A stretch of DNA of 64,000 nucleotides, from contig NZ_BMPB01000001.1 in the NCBI RefSeq assembly GCF_014647375.1, forward strand, positions 496,001 through 560,000. Direction: 5' to 3'. Made by a program: the position numbers and the translations under genes. The notes beneath the pieces were generated by a model. It had not been told where the DNA came from and did not search any database. It saw only the letters and a list, made by a program, of their open reading frames with translations. Of the stretch, positions 33,920 to 43,957 are shown piece after piece. This DNA is from Parabacteroides faecis. GTDB lineage: Bacteria; Bacteroidota; Bacteroidia; Bacteroidales; Tannerellaceae. Within the stretch, counting starts at the first letter, position 1. The number at the start of each line of letters is the position of its first letter.

Positions 33920-34030
33920 ATATAGAGGAGAAGTATGAAATGAGCTGCGCAAGACGCGTAAACAACTGATTAACTTAGGGATACCTTAGAGTTAAAAGCT
34001 TTCAATTTAAACAAAATTAAAGACACTATT

Positions 34031-37000
34031 ATGCTGAAAAAAACACAAACTGTTAGCTTTCTGCTGCTATCATTAGCCCTCTCTTTCGGAGGAAACGTGT
34101 ATGCTTCTGAAGTGGGTACTGAAACTTCAATCACGCAACAGGCAGAAAAAATCACAGGGACCATTGAGGATGAGTTCGGTCCCGTAACCGGCGCTTCCGT
34201 GGTAGTAAAAGGAACAACGAACGGAACCGTCACAGACATGAACGGTAAGTTCAGTTTATCAAACGTGAAAAAAGGAGACGTCATCGTAATCTCTTTTATC
34301 GGTTATGTTACTCAAGAAGTAAAATACACCGGTCAGGATGCCATCAGAGTACAGTTAAAGGAAGACTCACAAACACTCGACGAGGTGGTTGTAGTCGGTT
34401 TCGGTACACAAAAGAAAGTCAATTTGACCGGTGCCGTAAGCATGGTCAATGCGGAAGTGATCGAATCGAGACCCGTTCAGAATGTATCTCAAGCCCTGCA
34501 GGGTGTTGTTCCCGGTTTGAACTTTACGGTGAACAGTAACGGAGGAACACTGGATAACACGATGAATGTAAACATTCGTGGTGCCGGTACGATCGGTGAC
34601 GGTTCCGGTTCATCCCCTTTGGTCCTGATCGACGGTATCGAAGGTAATATGAACACGATCAACCCGGCCGATATCGAATCTATCTCCGTATTGAAAGATG
34701 CCGCCTCTTCTTCGATCTACGGTTCACGCGCCTCTTTCGGTGTGATCCTGATCAAGACAAAAGGGGGACAATCCGGAAAAGTAAATGTAAACTATACGGG
34801 TAACGTCCGCTTCACGGATGCACTGCAGATACCGGAAATGATGGATTCATATCAATTTGCCCAGTATTTCAATGCAGCCGCAGCTAATGCCGGACAAAGT
34901 GCCGTATTCAGTGCCGAGGTGATGCAGCGTATCCAGGATTACCAGGCTGGAAAAATATCGACTGTCTCGACACCCAACGCACAAGGTAAATGGAATATGT
35001 ATTCAGGAGCGAATGCCAACACGAACTGGTTTAAAGAAGTATACCGCGACTGGGTACCTTCGCATGAACACAATCTGAGTGTCAGCGGCGGATCAGAGAA
35101 AGTCACTTATCGTGTCAGCGGTAGTTTCCTGAATCAGCAGGGTCTGATACGTTTCGGGGAAGACCGTTTCAAACGTTACACCATGGACGCAAAGATCTCG
35201 GCAAAGTTGACAGATTGGGCAACGTTGAATTACACCAACAAATGGACACGCGAGGACTACAGCCGTCCTACTTATATGACTGGCTTGTTCTTCCATAATA
35301 TCGCCCGCCGCTGGCCGACTTGTCCGGTATATGATGACAACGGTCACCTGACCGACGGTATGGAATTGATCCAGATGCAGGATGGTGGTAAGCAGACACA
35401 CCAGAAAAACTACTATACACAACAGATAGGATTGAAGTTCGAACCGATCAAAGACTGGACGATCAATGTGGATGGCAATATGCGTACGCATACCAACAAC
35501 CAACATTACGCCGTACTACCGGTTTCCGCCTATTACGCGGACGGATCTCCGTATTATGTCAGCTGGGATGGCGGCGCTTCTTATTCACCGGGGGCCAGCC
35601 GTGTATATGAATACCGGTATACTGAAGATTATTTTACAACAAATATCTATACCGACTATTCTAAAACGATCAATGACCATTATTTCAAAGTGATGGCCGG
35701 TTTCAACGCGGAATTAACGAAATACGATACGACTTCAGGACGAGGCGACAAGCTGATCTCAGGAGAAACTCCTTACCTGAGCCAGACAACATCGGAACAG
35801 AAAGTGACTGGCGGCCGGGCGGAAAACTCAGTAGCAGGCTTCTTCGGACGTATCAATTACAACTATAAAGATCGCTATATGGTCGAGTTGAACGGTCGTT
35901 ACGATGGTTCTTCCCGTTTCATCGGCGATAAACGCTGGGGATTCTTCCCTTCCGTATCCGGAGGATGGAACATTGCCCGTGAAGAGTTTTTCAGTGATTG
36001 GTCGAATCTTTTCAGCACCCTGAAACTGAGAGCATCCTGGGGACAGTTGGGAAATACGGACACGAAAGATGCCTGGTATCCTTTCTATCAGACAATGCCG
36101 ACAGGGACTGCTACAGGTACGTGGCTGGTTGACGGAACGAAACCGAACGTAGCCGGACTGCCGGGTATCGTCAGTTCTTTAAAAACATGGGAAACGATCG
36201 AATCGTGGGATGTCGGTCTGGATTGGGCTTTGCTCGGCAACCGTTTAACAGGTTCATTCGACTACTTTACACGTTACACATACGACATGATCGGTCCGGC
36301 TCCCGAACTACCGGGCGTACTGGGTGCTTCCCCTCCGAAAATCAATAACTCGGATATGAAGTCGTACGGTTTTGAACTGGAACTGTCCTGGAGAGACCGT
36401 GTCGGTGATTTCAACTACGGAGCAAAATTCGTATTGTCTGACGCCAAACAGAAGATCACCAGATACCCGAATGAGTCGAGATCGTTGGATATCGCTCACT
36501 ACAACGGGAAAATGCTGAACGAGATCTGGGGATACACTACTGTAGGCATCGCCCAGTCGCAGGCAGAAATGGACGCACACCTTGCCAATAACAAGCCTAG
36601 TTGGGGAGCCAGCTGGAGTGCAGGTGATATCATGTATGCCGACCTGAACGGAGACGGCGTTATCAACAGCGGTGCCAATACGGTAGACGAACCGGGCGAC
36701 CGTAAGGTCATCGGTAACAGCACACCTCGTTATAACTTCGGTTTAACGCTGGATGCTTCCTGGAAAGGTCTCGACTTTTCCGTATTCTTCCAGGGAATAG
36801 CCAAACGTGATTACTGGTTAAGCGGCCCGTATTTCTGGGGTGCTTCAGGCGGAATGTGGCAATCGGCCGGGTTCACAGAACACTGGGACTTCTGGCGCGG
36901 AGCCGACGATCCTCTGGGAGCGAACCTGAACGCTTATTACCCGCGGGCTAGTTTTGACGGAGCTAAAAACCAATATGTACAGAGCGGTTACCTGCAGAAC

Positions 37001-37231
37001 GCAGCATATATCCGTATGAAAAACATCCAGGTAGGCTATACATTGCCGAAACAATGGGTTTCAAAGGCGGGCATGTCTTCTGTCCGTGTCTACATCTCCG
37101 GCGACAACCTGCTTACGATATCTGACATTACCGGCGTATTCGACCCGGAAACTCTCGGCGGAGATTATGGAGACGGCAAGCTGTATCCATTGTGTAAAAC
37201 TATATCTGTTGGTTTAAATGTTAATTTCTAA
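34031..37231 (+). CDS. SusC/RagA-family TonB-dependent transporter (PUL 2)
   Basis: Outer-membrane glycan importer of 1066 aa. The signal peptide ends near NVYA (residue 25). There is no STN domain: the carboxypeptidase-like domain (ITGTIEDEFGPVTGASVVVKG) starts soon after cleavage, followed by the TonB box region (LDEVVVVGFGTQKKVN), the plug (LVLIDGIEGNMNTINPADIE, VLKDAASSSIYGSRASFGV) and the barrel. Lack of STN fits the absence of a sigma/FecR pair here, so expression must be controlled otherwise, most likely by the invertible promoter directly upstream. It is paired with the SusD 11 bases downstream. Confidence 0.97.
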   Translation: MLKKTQTVSFLLLSLALSFGGNVYASEVGTETSITQQAEKITGTIEDEFGPVTGASVVVKGTTNGTVTDMNGKFSLSNVKKGDVIVISFIGYVTQEVKYTGQDAIRVQLKEDSQTLDEVVVVGFGTQKKVNLTGAVSMVNAEVIESRPVQNVSQALQGVVPGLNFTVNSNGGTLDNTMNVNIRGAGTIGDGSGSSPLVLIDGIEGNMNTINPADIESISVLKDAASSSIYGSRASFGVILIKTKGGQSGKVNVNYTGNVRFTDALQIPEMMDSYQFAQYFNAAAANAGQSAVFSAEVMQRIQDYQAGKISTVSTPNAQGKWNMYSGANANTNWFKEVYRDWVPSHEHNLSVSGGSEKVTYRVSGSFLNQQGLIRFGEDRFKRYTMDAKISAKLTDWATLNYTNKWTREDYSRPTYMTGLFFHNIARRWPTCPVYDDNGHLTDGMELIQMQDGGKQTHQKNYYTQQIGLKFEPIKDWTINVDGNMRTHTNNQHYAVLPVSAYYADGSPYYVSWDGGASYSPGASRVYEYRYTEDYFTTNIYTDYSKTINDHYFKVMAGFNAELTKYDTTSGRGDKLISGETPYLSQTTSEQKVTGGRAENSVAGFFGRINYNYKDRYMVELNGRYDGSSRFIGDKRWGFFPSVSGGWNIAREEFFSDWSNLFSTLKLRASWGQLGNTDTKDAWYPFYQTMPTGTATGTWLVDGTKPNVAGLPGIVSSLKTWETIESWDVGLDWALLGNRLTGSFDYFTRYTYDMIGPAPELPGVLGASPPKINNSDMKSYGFELELSWRDRVGDFNYGAKFVLSDAKQKITRYPNESRSLDIAHYNGKMLNEIWGYTTVGIAQSQAEMDAHLANNKPSWGASWSAGDIMYADLNGDGVINSGANTVDEPGDRKVIGNSTPRYNFGLTLDASWKGLDFSVFFQGIAKRDYWLSGPYFWGASGGMWQSAGFTEHWDFWRGADDPLGANLNAYYPRASFDGAKNQYVQSGYLQNAAYIRMKNIQVGYTLPKQWVSKAGMSSVRVYISGDNLLTISDITGVFDPETLGGDYGDGKLYPLCKTISVGLNVNF

Positions 37232-37242
37232 ATTATCCGATC

Positions 37243-39267
37243 ATGAAACTGAATTTTAAAAGCATATATATCTATTCGATTGTAGCGGCAGCCGGCCTGT
37301 CGATGCCGTCGTGCAATGATTTTCTGGACAGAGAGCCGATCTCCAGTATTACTCCCCAGCAATACTTCAATTCGGCAGAAGAACTGGGAGCCTATGCGAT
37401 CAACTATTATAATTCGATCATCCCCAGTTATGCAGATGCCTATGCAGCCGGTCCGTTGAATGCGGACAGAAACACGGACAATATGGTTGTAGGGGAAGCC
37501 AATACGACTTATTTTGCTTCCAACCGCTGGTTGGTACCCTCTTCCGGCAGCCCTGATTTCTCGCTGATACGTGCCATGAACTATTTCCTGGAACAAGTTT
37601 TACCGAAATATGAGGCGGGTAGTATCTCCGGTACGGAGGAAAATATCCGGCATTATATCGGGGAGATTTATTTTATGCGTGCCTCGGTTTACTTCGACCG
37701 TTTAAGATCGTATGGCGATTATCCTATCATAACGACCGTACCGGTCGATGAAACGTCGGAACTGGTAGAGTTGAGCAAACGTTCCCCGCGTAATGAAGTG
37801 GCGCGTTTCATCCTGGAAGACCTCGACCGCGCTATCTCCATGCTGAAAAGCGGTACTGCTTTCAACAAGGTACGTATCGGAAAGGAACTAGCTTATTTAG
37901 TGAAATCACGGGTAGCCTTATATGAAGGTACATTTGAAAAATATCACAAAGGGACACCCCGTGTTCCGGGAGAACAAGGTTGGCCGGGTGCCGACAAAGC
38001 TTACAACTCAGGGAAGAGCTTCAATATCGACGGTGAAGTCAGTTTCTTCCTGACGGAAGCGATGAACGCTGCGAAAGAAGTAGCCGACAACCATGAACTG
38101 ACACAGAACACGATGGTGATGAATCCGGCAATCAACCAGATCTACGGATGGAATCCTTATTTTGAAATGTTCTCGATGCCGACTCCGGGCACGTTGGATG
38201 AAGTGATACTCTGGCGTGATTTCGATGCCGACCTGAGTGTGACCCACGGCTTTATGGCTTACATACAGCAGGGAGGAAACAACGGTATGACGAAAAGTTA
38301 CGTCGACGCTTTCCTGATGGAGAACGGGCTGCCTATCTATGCCGCCAATTCAGGCTATAAGGGAGACATAACGATCGACCAGCAGAAAGAAGACCGCGAC
38401 GGCCGTCTGCAGTTATTCTTATTCGGTGAAACGACTGTGCTCGGAAATGAAGATTCGCTTCAATATTATAACGCACCGGAGGTAGTCGGTCTGACAGAAC
38501 ATCGCGACCGTACCGGTTTCCGTCAGCGTAAATCCTTCTGTTACGATTTTGCACAGATACGTAACGGGGTACGGGGTACGAACGGTATCGTAACCGCACG
38601 TGCTGCCGAAGCCTATCTGAACTATCTGGAAGCATCTTACCTGAAGAACGGATCGATCGACGCTACAGCGGCCTCTTATTGGAGAAAGTTGCGTGAGCGG
38701 GCGGGCATCGATGCCGATTTCACGAAAACGATCGCTGCGACCGACCTTTCCAAAGAACCGGACTGGGGCGTTTACTCCGGCTCACAGAAAGTAGATCCTA
38801 CCCTTTATAATATCCGCCGTGAACGCCGTTGCGAATTTATCGGAGAAGGAAGAAGATGGGATGACCTGATCCGCTGGCGTTCGTTCGATGCATTGTTCTC
38901 GGAAAACATGGGGCCGTACGTTCCCGAAGGTGTCAACTTCTGGACAGAGATGCACAAGAACACGGCTTACCTGAAGAGGAACGATGCCGGTGAACTGACG
39001 AATGAATCTGCCTTGATCGAACAGAAAGACGGACTTTCTTCTGCGAACATTTCAAACCGGAATGACAGCAAATATATACGTCCGTACCGTGTAGTAAAAG
39101 AAAACAACGAGGTATGGAACGGATATAACTGGATGAAAGCCTACTATCTGAGTCCTTATTCCATCCTGGAAATGACTCTGGCTTCTCCGGATTCCAGATT
39201 GGAGACATCCAACCTGTATCAGAATCCGTACTGGCCGACAGTAGCCAGCGCATCCGCACTGGAATAA
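37243..39267 (+). CDS. SusD/RagB-family glycan-binding lipoprotein (PUL 2)
   Basis: A 674-aa surface lipoprotein with the lipobox LSMPSC near residue 24. Family marks are the N-terminal SITPQQYFNSAEELGAYAIN, the helical repeats (IYFMRASVYFDRLRSYGDYP) and the C-terminal segment YNIRRERRCEFIGEGRRWDD. It is longer than most SusD proteins (about 500-600 aa), with extra loops in the second half. It forms the lid of the SusC encoded 11 bases upstream. A terminator-like hairpin follows its stop. Confidence 0.95.
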   Translation: MKLNFKSIYIYSIVAAAGLSMPSCNDFLDREPISSITPQQYFNSAEELGAYAINYYNSIIPSYADAYAAGPLNADRNTDNMVVGEANTTYFASNRWLVPSSGSPDFSLIRAMNYFLEQVLPKYEAGSISGTEENIRHYIGEIYFMRASVYFDRLRSYGDYPIITTVPVDETSELVELSKRSPRNEVARFILEDLDRAISMLKSGTAFNKVRIGKELAYLVKSRVALYEGTFEKYHKGTPRVPGEQGWPGADKAYNSGKSFNIDGEVSFFLTEAMNAAKEVADNHELTQNTMVMNPAINQIYGWNPYFEMFSMPTPGTLDEVILWRDFDADLSVTHGFMAYIQQGGNNGMTKSYVDAFLMENGLPIYAANSGYKGDITIDQQKEDRDGRLQLFLFGETTVLGNEDSLQYYNAPEVVGLTEHRDRTGFRQRKSFCYDFAQIRNGVRGTNGIVTARAAEAYLNYLEASYLKNGSIDATAASYWRKLRERAGIDADFTKTIAATDLSKEPDWGVYSGSQKVDPTLYNIRRERRCEFIGEGRRWDDLIRWRSFDALFSENMGPYVPEGVNFWTEMHKNTAYLKRNDAGELTNESALIEQKDGLSSANISNRNDSKYIRPYRVVKENNEVWNGYNWMKAYYLSPYSILEMTLASPDSRLETSNLYQNPYWPTVASASALE

Positions 39268-39299
39268 AGTTTTTCAACATACATCGATAACTCAATAAA

Positions 39300-39331
39300 C
39301 TCAGTAAGCATTCGGGAGAATCCTTACTGGG
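39300..39331 (+). terminator. Hairpin between susD and the enzyme gene of PUL 2
   Basis: CTCAGTAAGCATTC (39300-39313) pairs with GAATCCTTACTGGG (39318-39331) around the loop GGGA, with one mismatch and one G-U pair, and is followed by TTTT. It lies 33 bases after the susD stop and 45 before the next start, so it may attenuate expression of the enzyme. Confidence 0.65.
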
Positions 39332-39375
39332 TTTTACCTATAATTTGTCAATCATAAGTTTAAAAGCTATACACC

Positions 39376-41064
39376 ATGAAACATCTGGCCTATTTATCTT
39401 TCTGCATTTTACTTATGGCATGTGCAAACACATCGGATACGAAAGATACGATCAGTTTCGCACAGGTAGATCCTTTCCTGAAAGTATTCAGGGAATCAAA
39501 CTTCTTTCCGGAATACAACGAGACGGAAGAAGTGGCGGCAGGCGAACATGCGACATTTCAGTTCGTTGTCCGTAGTGCTGCAACATTGAAAGACCTGGCG
39601 ATAGAGGTGTCTCCTTTCACGAATGAACAAGGGGTTACTTTACCGGCTGTGCGTTCAGGCTTTGTCGATTTTGTACGGGTAGGCCGCCAAACTCCTGACC
39701 GGGCAAAAGATGCGATCACCTCCTTATCCTATTACTATCCGGACCCGATCATCGAAAAAGACCGGTGGAATGTGGAACGGGACATGGCACAGCCTATCTG
39801 GCTGACGGCAAACATCCCTTCAGATGCCGCACCCGGCGACTATAAAGCGACGTTCCGGTTAACAGGCAAAGCTGGCGGCAAACTCTTCCGCCAGGAGAAA
39901 GAGATACAGATCAAAGTATATCCGGTCGTCATGGAAGAACCTTCTTTATGGGTGACCAACTGGTTCGGTACTTCACCTGAGAAAATGAAGATATTTAACG
40001 GTGGAAAAGAGGTAGAACTTTACTCCCCCGTTTACTGGGATATGATCAAGGAATTAGCCCTGAAACTGAAAGAATGCTATTCCAATGTCATCCTGATCTC
40101 CCCCTTGCAATACGTTGAATTTTCAGAGAAAGACGGGATATATACATTCGATTACACCCAGTTCGACAAGATGGTCTCTATATTCAAAGAAGCGGGTGCT
40201 CTAAAGATGATCGAAGGCGGACATATAGCGGGACGCACCGGCAACTGGGACAGCCAGTTCGAACCCTATGTTCCGGAATATAAAGACGGCAAAAAGACCC
40301 GGGTACAATACCCGATGTCTTCTCCCCGGGCACAAAACTTCTACAAACAGTTCATCCCTTCATTAACGGCTCATCTGAAAGAGCAGCAAATGGGAGAAAT
40401 CTATGCCCAGCACATTGCGGACGAACCGATCAGCTCCAATATAAAAAGTTATGTCGAGATTGCCCGGTTTATCAAACAACTGGCACCGGAGATCAAGATC
40501 ATAGAGGCCTGTCATTCGCACGACCTGGAAAATACTCTGGATATCTGGGTACCGCAGTTGAACTTCTATAAAGACGGATATGATTTTTACCGCGAACGAC
40601 AGAAGCAGGGCGACGAAGTATGGTTTTACACCTGCCTGGCTCCGCAAGGAGACTTTGCCAACCGCTTCCTGGAGCAACCGCTTATAAAGACCCGGTTAAT
40701 CCACTGGCTGAACTTCAAATATGGTGCAACAGGGTATCTGCACTGGGGATTCAATCAATGGTTTGCTAATAACGATCCCTATAAAGAAACAACCCTGATG
40801 AACACGGAAAGCGGAAACACGTTACCCGGAGGGGATAGCTGGATCGTCTATCCGGACAATGGCAAGTTATACGGTTCTATCCGTCTGGAAGCCATGCGCG
40901 ACGGCATTGCCGATTATACCTTACTGAAGATGCTGGAACGGAAAAACCCGGAACTGGCTAAAGAACTGTGCCGCCTGACCGTCTTTCACTGGACGCTCTA
41001 CGATACGGAAGGCGGTCATTTCCGGAAGACAAGAAGAGAAATACTGGAAGCGTTGTCGGAATAA
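39376..41064 (+). CDS. GH123/DUF4091-like glycoside hydrolase lipoprotein (PUL 2)
   Basis: A 562-aa lipoprotein whose signal peptide ends at LLMAC (residue 16). An N-terminal beta-sandwich (about 25-190) precedes a TIM barrel, and the C-terminus has the DUF4091 signature (GATGYLHWGFNQW, then GSIRLEAMRDGIADYTLLKM). D349-E350 in HIADEPISS match the Asp-Glu pair that GH123 beta-N-acetylgalactosaminidases use for substrate-assisted catalysis. The likely role is release of beta-linked GalNAc or a related N-acetyl sugar from host-type glycans taken up by this SusC/SusD; the specificity is inferred. It is the only enzyme in PUL 2. Confidence 0.87.
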   Translation: MKHLAYLSFCILLMACANTSDTKDTISFAQVDPFLKVFRESNFFPEYNETEEVAAGEHATFQFVVRSAATLKDLAIEVSPFTNEQGVTLPAVRSGFVDFVRVGRQTPDRAKDAITSLSYYYPDPIIEKDRWNVERDMAQPIWLTANIPSDAAPGDYKATFRLTGKAGGKLFRQEKEIQIKVYPVVMEEPSLWVTNWFGTSPEKMKIFNGGKEVELYSPVYWDMIKELALKLKECYSNVILISPLQYVEFSEKDGIYTFDYTQFDKMVSIFKEAGALKMIEGGHIAGRTGNWDSQFEPYVPEYKDGKKTRVQYPMSSPRAQNFYKQFIPSLTAHLKEQQMGEIYAQHIADEPISSNIKSYVEIARFIKQLAPEIKIIEACHSHDLENTLDIWVPQLNFYKDGYDFYRERQKQGDEVWFYTCLAPQGDFANRFLEQPLIKTRLIHWLNFKYGATGYLHWGFNQWFANNDPYKETTLMNTESGNTLPGGDSWIVYPDNGKLYGSIRLEAMRDGIADYTLLKMLERKNPELAKELCRLTVFHWTLYDTEGGHFRKTRREILEALSE

Positions 41065-41083
41065 ATAGTTGTATCAAGAGATT

Positions 41084-41122
41084 ATTCAGGAACGCGGAGT
41101 TATCCGCGTTCCTGAATTTTTT
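41084..41122 (+). terminator. Rho-independent terminator of PUL 2
   Basis: ATTCAGGAACGCGGA and TCCGCGTTCCTGAAT form a perfect 15-bp stem with loop GTTA, followed by a run of six or seven T residues. It marks the end of the PUL 2 operon. Confidence 0.9.
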
Positions 41123-41270
41123 AGTTCTGTTATGATTCAATTGATCATTAAAAAAAGCGAAAATACGCCGCCACTTCACAGTAACGACGTATCCACTTAA
41201 ACCGGTCAAACAATTCCCAAAAAGGAATATATTTTATGTAAATTCTCTTATTTCCTAAAATCGCATTGTA

Positions 41271-41966
41271 TCATTTCACCTCTTCCAGTACTGAATAAGA
41301 TTGTAATACATTATTATTATTGTATTGTTCAGTACGAACGACTCCGATATTCGGAGCATACCATTCATAACCATAACCCTCGATCGTTTCTTTCGGAGAA
41401 CGTGATTTGATTTTAAATTTTACTTTCGTACAGTCGAATGTACCTGCCGGAGTAGTGATCTCTTCTGTTTTCACATATTCACGATCGTAAATAGAGATGT
41501 TCTTCCTGTCCTTACGATTCTTCTTTGAATAAATGTTGATCACTGCATCGTCGAAATACACATCATCCGGAGAAGCTCCTTTCGATACGCTCGGATAATT
41601 GATCACAGCATCGGTAGCTGCCACTGCGGTATTCGTTGTAGAGACAAAAGACGGATTAGTAAGAACCTCTTTCATATCCATAAAGAATTCGCCATCCTGG
41701 CAAAAAGCTTCCAGTTCGCCTTTGTCGACAACTGTCCCGCTATTATTGGTGAACACGTAATCGGCTTCGACTTCCAGGCCGGATTGTTTACTTTCCACCT
41801 CATCCACAACATAAGTCATCACACCTGACAGGTTGCCTTTGCCATCATAACTCTTTTTCACCAGTTTAGTACCTTTTGTCGTCGGGAAAAAGAATGTACA
41901 ATCTTGTGCCATAGCTCCGCCTGCCAACATAGAGGCTAAAGCTAACAGTAAAACTTTAGATTTCAT
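41271..41966 (-). CDS. Secreted protein of unknown function (DUF3108/TapB-like)
   Basis: A 231-aa exported protein with a signal peptide cleaved after AMAQ (residue 21). The mature part is beta-rich, with repeated strands (GVMTYVVDEVES, EVEADYVFTNNS, FDCTKVKFKIKS) and a final segment YEWYAPNIGVVRTEQYN. That pattern is seen in the DUF3108/TapB-like group of Bacteroidales envelope proteins. No enzyme motif is visible. It stands alone between PUL 2 and nadB. Confidence 0.65.
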   Translation of the reverse strand: MKSKVLLLALASMLAGGAMAQDCTFFFPTTKGTKLVKKSYDGKGNLSGVMTYVVDEVESKQSGLEVEADYVFTNNSGTVVDKGELEAFCQDGEFFMDMKEVLTNPSFVSTTNTAVAATDAVINYPSVSKGASPDDVYFDDAVINIYSKKNRKDRKNISIYDREYVKTEEITTPAGTFDCTKVKFKIKSRSPKETIEGYGYEWYAPNIGVVRTEQYNNNNVLQSYSVLEEVK

Positions 41967-42137
41967 ATTTATAACGTTTAAGTATTAATAATAAGCCGGA
42001 TATCCAATGCGTTGTTAAAACAGAGGAAGCCTGCGAATGTTTATGGCTTTTCTTTTAAAAATAGCAAAAGAATAAGTATTTCGGGACTTTTTAACCGAAA
42101 GGGCACCCCGAATGGTACAACCATAAAAGTTAATTCC

Positions 42138-42145
42138 TAACTTTG
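42138..42145 (+). promoter_or_regulatory. -7 box (TAACTTTG) for nadB
   Basis: A TAnnTTTG match 22 bases upstream of the ATG at 42168. No clear -33 element is seen. Confidence 0.45.
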
Positions 42146-42167
42146 GCGCTCTAAACAGTAATGTCTT

Positions 42168-43742
42168 ATGGTACAAAGATTCGATTTCTTAGTGATAGGT
42201 TCCGGTATTGCAGGAATGAGTTTCGCTCTTAAAGTAGCCAATAAAGGGAAAGTAGCCCTTGTATGCAAAACTAATCTGGAAGAAGCCAACACCTATTTCG
42301 CTCAGGGTGGTATCGCCTCGGTAACCAACCTGATTGTTGACAATTTCGACAAGCATATTGAAGATACAATGATAGCCGGTGACTGGCTCAGTGACCGTGG
42401 TGCAGTAGAAAAAGTTGTGCGTAATGCCCCTCAGCAAATCAAAGAACTGATCAGCTGGGGAGTCGATTTCGATAAAGATGAAAAAGGGAACTTCGACCTG
42501 CACCGGGAAGGCGGCCACTCCGAATTCCGCATCCTACACCATAAAGACAACACTGGTGCCGAAATACAGGACAGCCTGATCCAGGCAATCCAGAAGCATC
42601 CTAATATCACCGTATTTGAAAATCATTTCGCAATCGAAATACTGACCCAACACCATCTGGGTGTTACCGTCACCCGCCAGACTCCGGATATCGAATGTTA
42701 TGGCGCTTATATCATGGACCCGGATGGCCGGATCGATACTTTCCTTTCTAAAGTGACCCTGATCGCAACAGGAGGTGTCGGTGCCGTTTATCAGACAACC
42801 ACCAATCCGTTGGTGGCAACCGGCGACGGCATTGCCATGGTTTACCGGGCAAAAGGAACGGTGAAAGATATGGAGTTCGTACAGTTCCACCCCACTGCCC
42901 TGTTCCATCCGGGCGACCGTCCTTCTTTCCTGATCACAGAGGCAATGCGCGGTTATGGCGGCGTGCTCCGTACGAAAGACGGGAAGGAATTCATGCAGAA
43001 ATATGACAAACGTCTTTCATTGGCTCCACGTGATATTGTGGCCCGTGCCATTAAGAACGAAATGGATACCCGCGGTGACGATCATGTTTATCTGGATGTC
43101 ACGCACAAAGATCCGGAGGAGACAAAGAAGCATTTCCCCAATATCTACGAGAAGTGTCTGAGCCTGGGAATCGACATAACCAAAGAGTATATCCCGGTCG
43201 CTCCTGCCGCCCATTATCTTTGCGGAGGTATCAAAGTCGACCTGGACGCCCGTTCGTCTATCGACCGCCTGTATGCGGTAGGTGAATGTTCATGTACCGG
43301 CCTGCACGGAGGAAATCGTCTGGCATCCAACTCGCTGATCGAAGCAGTCGTTTATGCCGATGCAGCGGCAAAACACAGCCTGAGCATCATCGACTCGTTA
43401 AAATACCAGGAAAGCATACCGGAATGGAATGATGAAGGAACGACTTCCCTGGAAGAAATGGTATTGATCACCCAGAGTGTAAAAGAGGTCGGGCAGATCA
43501 TGAGCACTTATGTAGGCATCGTCCGTTCCGATCTGCGCCTGAAACGCGCTTGGGACCGTCTGGATATCATCTACGAAGAGACAGAAAGCCTGTTCAAACG
43601 TTCGGTTGCCTCGAAAGATATCTGCGAACTGCGTAACATGATCAATGTCGGTTATCTGATTATGCGTCAGGCCATCGAACGAAAAGAAAGCCGGGGATTA
43701 CATTATACGTTGGATTATCCGCCGGTAAAAAAAGGACAATAA
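42168..43742 (+). CDS. nadB: L-aspartate oxidase
   Basis: FAD-dependent enzyme of 524 aa that oxidises L-aspartate to iminoaspartate, the first step of de novo NAD synthesis. The FAD-binding motif is at residues 6-20 (FLVIGSGIAGMSFAL), with YFAQGGIASV, the HREGGHSEFRILHH region, VQFHPTALFHPGD, and AAHYLCGGIKVDLDARS carrying active-site residues of the succinate dehydrogenase/NadB family. The helical C-terminal domain is present. nadA and nadC are not adjacent. Confidence 0.97.
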   Translation: MVQRFDFLVIGSGIAGMSFALKVANKGKVALVCKTNLEEANTYFAQGGIASVTNLIVDNFDKHIEDTMIAGDWLSDRGAVEKVVRNAPQQIKELISWGVDFDKDEKGNFDLHREGGHSEFRILHHKDNTGAEIQDSLIQAIQKHPNITVFENHFAIEILTQHHLGVTVTRQTPDIECYGAYIMDPDGRIDTFLSKVTLIATGGVGAVYQTTTNPLVATGDGIAMVYRAKGTVKDMEFVQFHPTALFHPGDRPSFLITEAMRGYGGVLRTKDGKEFMQKYDKRLSLAPRDIVARAIKNEMDTRGDDHVYLDVTHKDPEETKKHFPNIYEKCLSLGIDITKEYIPVAPAAHYLCGGIKVDLDARSSIDRLYAVGECSCTGLHGGNRLASNSLIEAVVYADAAAKHSLSIIDSLKYQESIPEWNDEGTTSLEEMVLITQSVKEVGQIMSTYVGIVRSDLRLKRAWDRLDIIYEETESLFKRSVASKDICELRNMINVGYLIMRQAIERKESRGLHYTLDYPPVKKGQ

Positions 43743-43957
43743 ATATTTCATGATCTATCCGGCAAAGGTTGCTTTGACAGGCGATAAAGTTATCCCTTTT
43801 CTCCTTATGTATCTCAACCGGAGCCGTATGTTATTGTTTCGATGATACTTCAGCAACTGAAATATTCACGGAAAAAGGGAACTTACCTCTCTCTTCATTC
43901 CGTACAGATGACTGGTAAACAAACTGAAAGTATAAAATAGCACCTATTATTAATACC

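Larger units (their letters stand above)
32922..34030. other. Long AT-rich regulatory intergenic region upstream of PUL 2
   Basis: About 1.1 kb without a convincing gene. It contains three evenly spaced TTTTAAA palindromes (33188-33244), a solitary CTCAACTTCTTGAG palindrome (33472-33485), and a candidate invertible promoter (33684-33919). The rest is low-complexity AT-rich DNA. A 62-codon minus-strand frame at 32969-33157 has no recognisable features. Confidence 0.7.
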
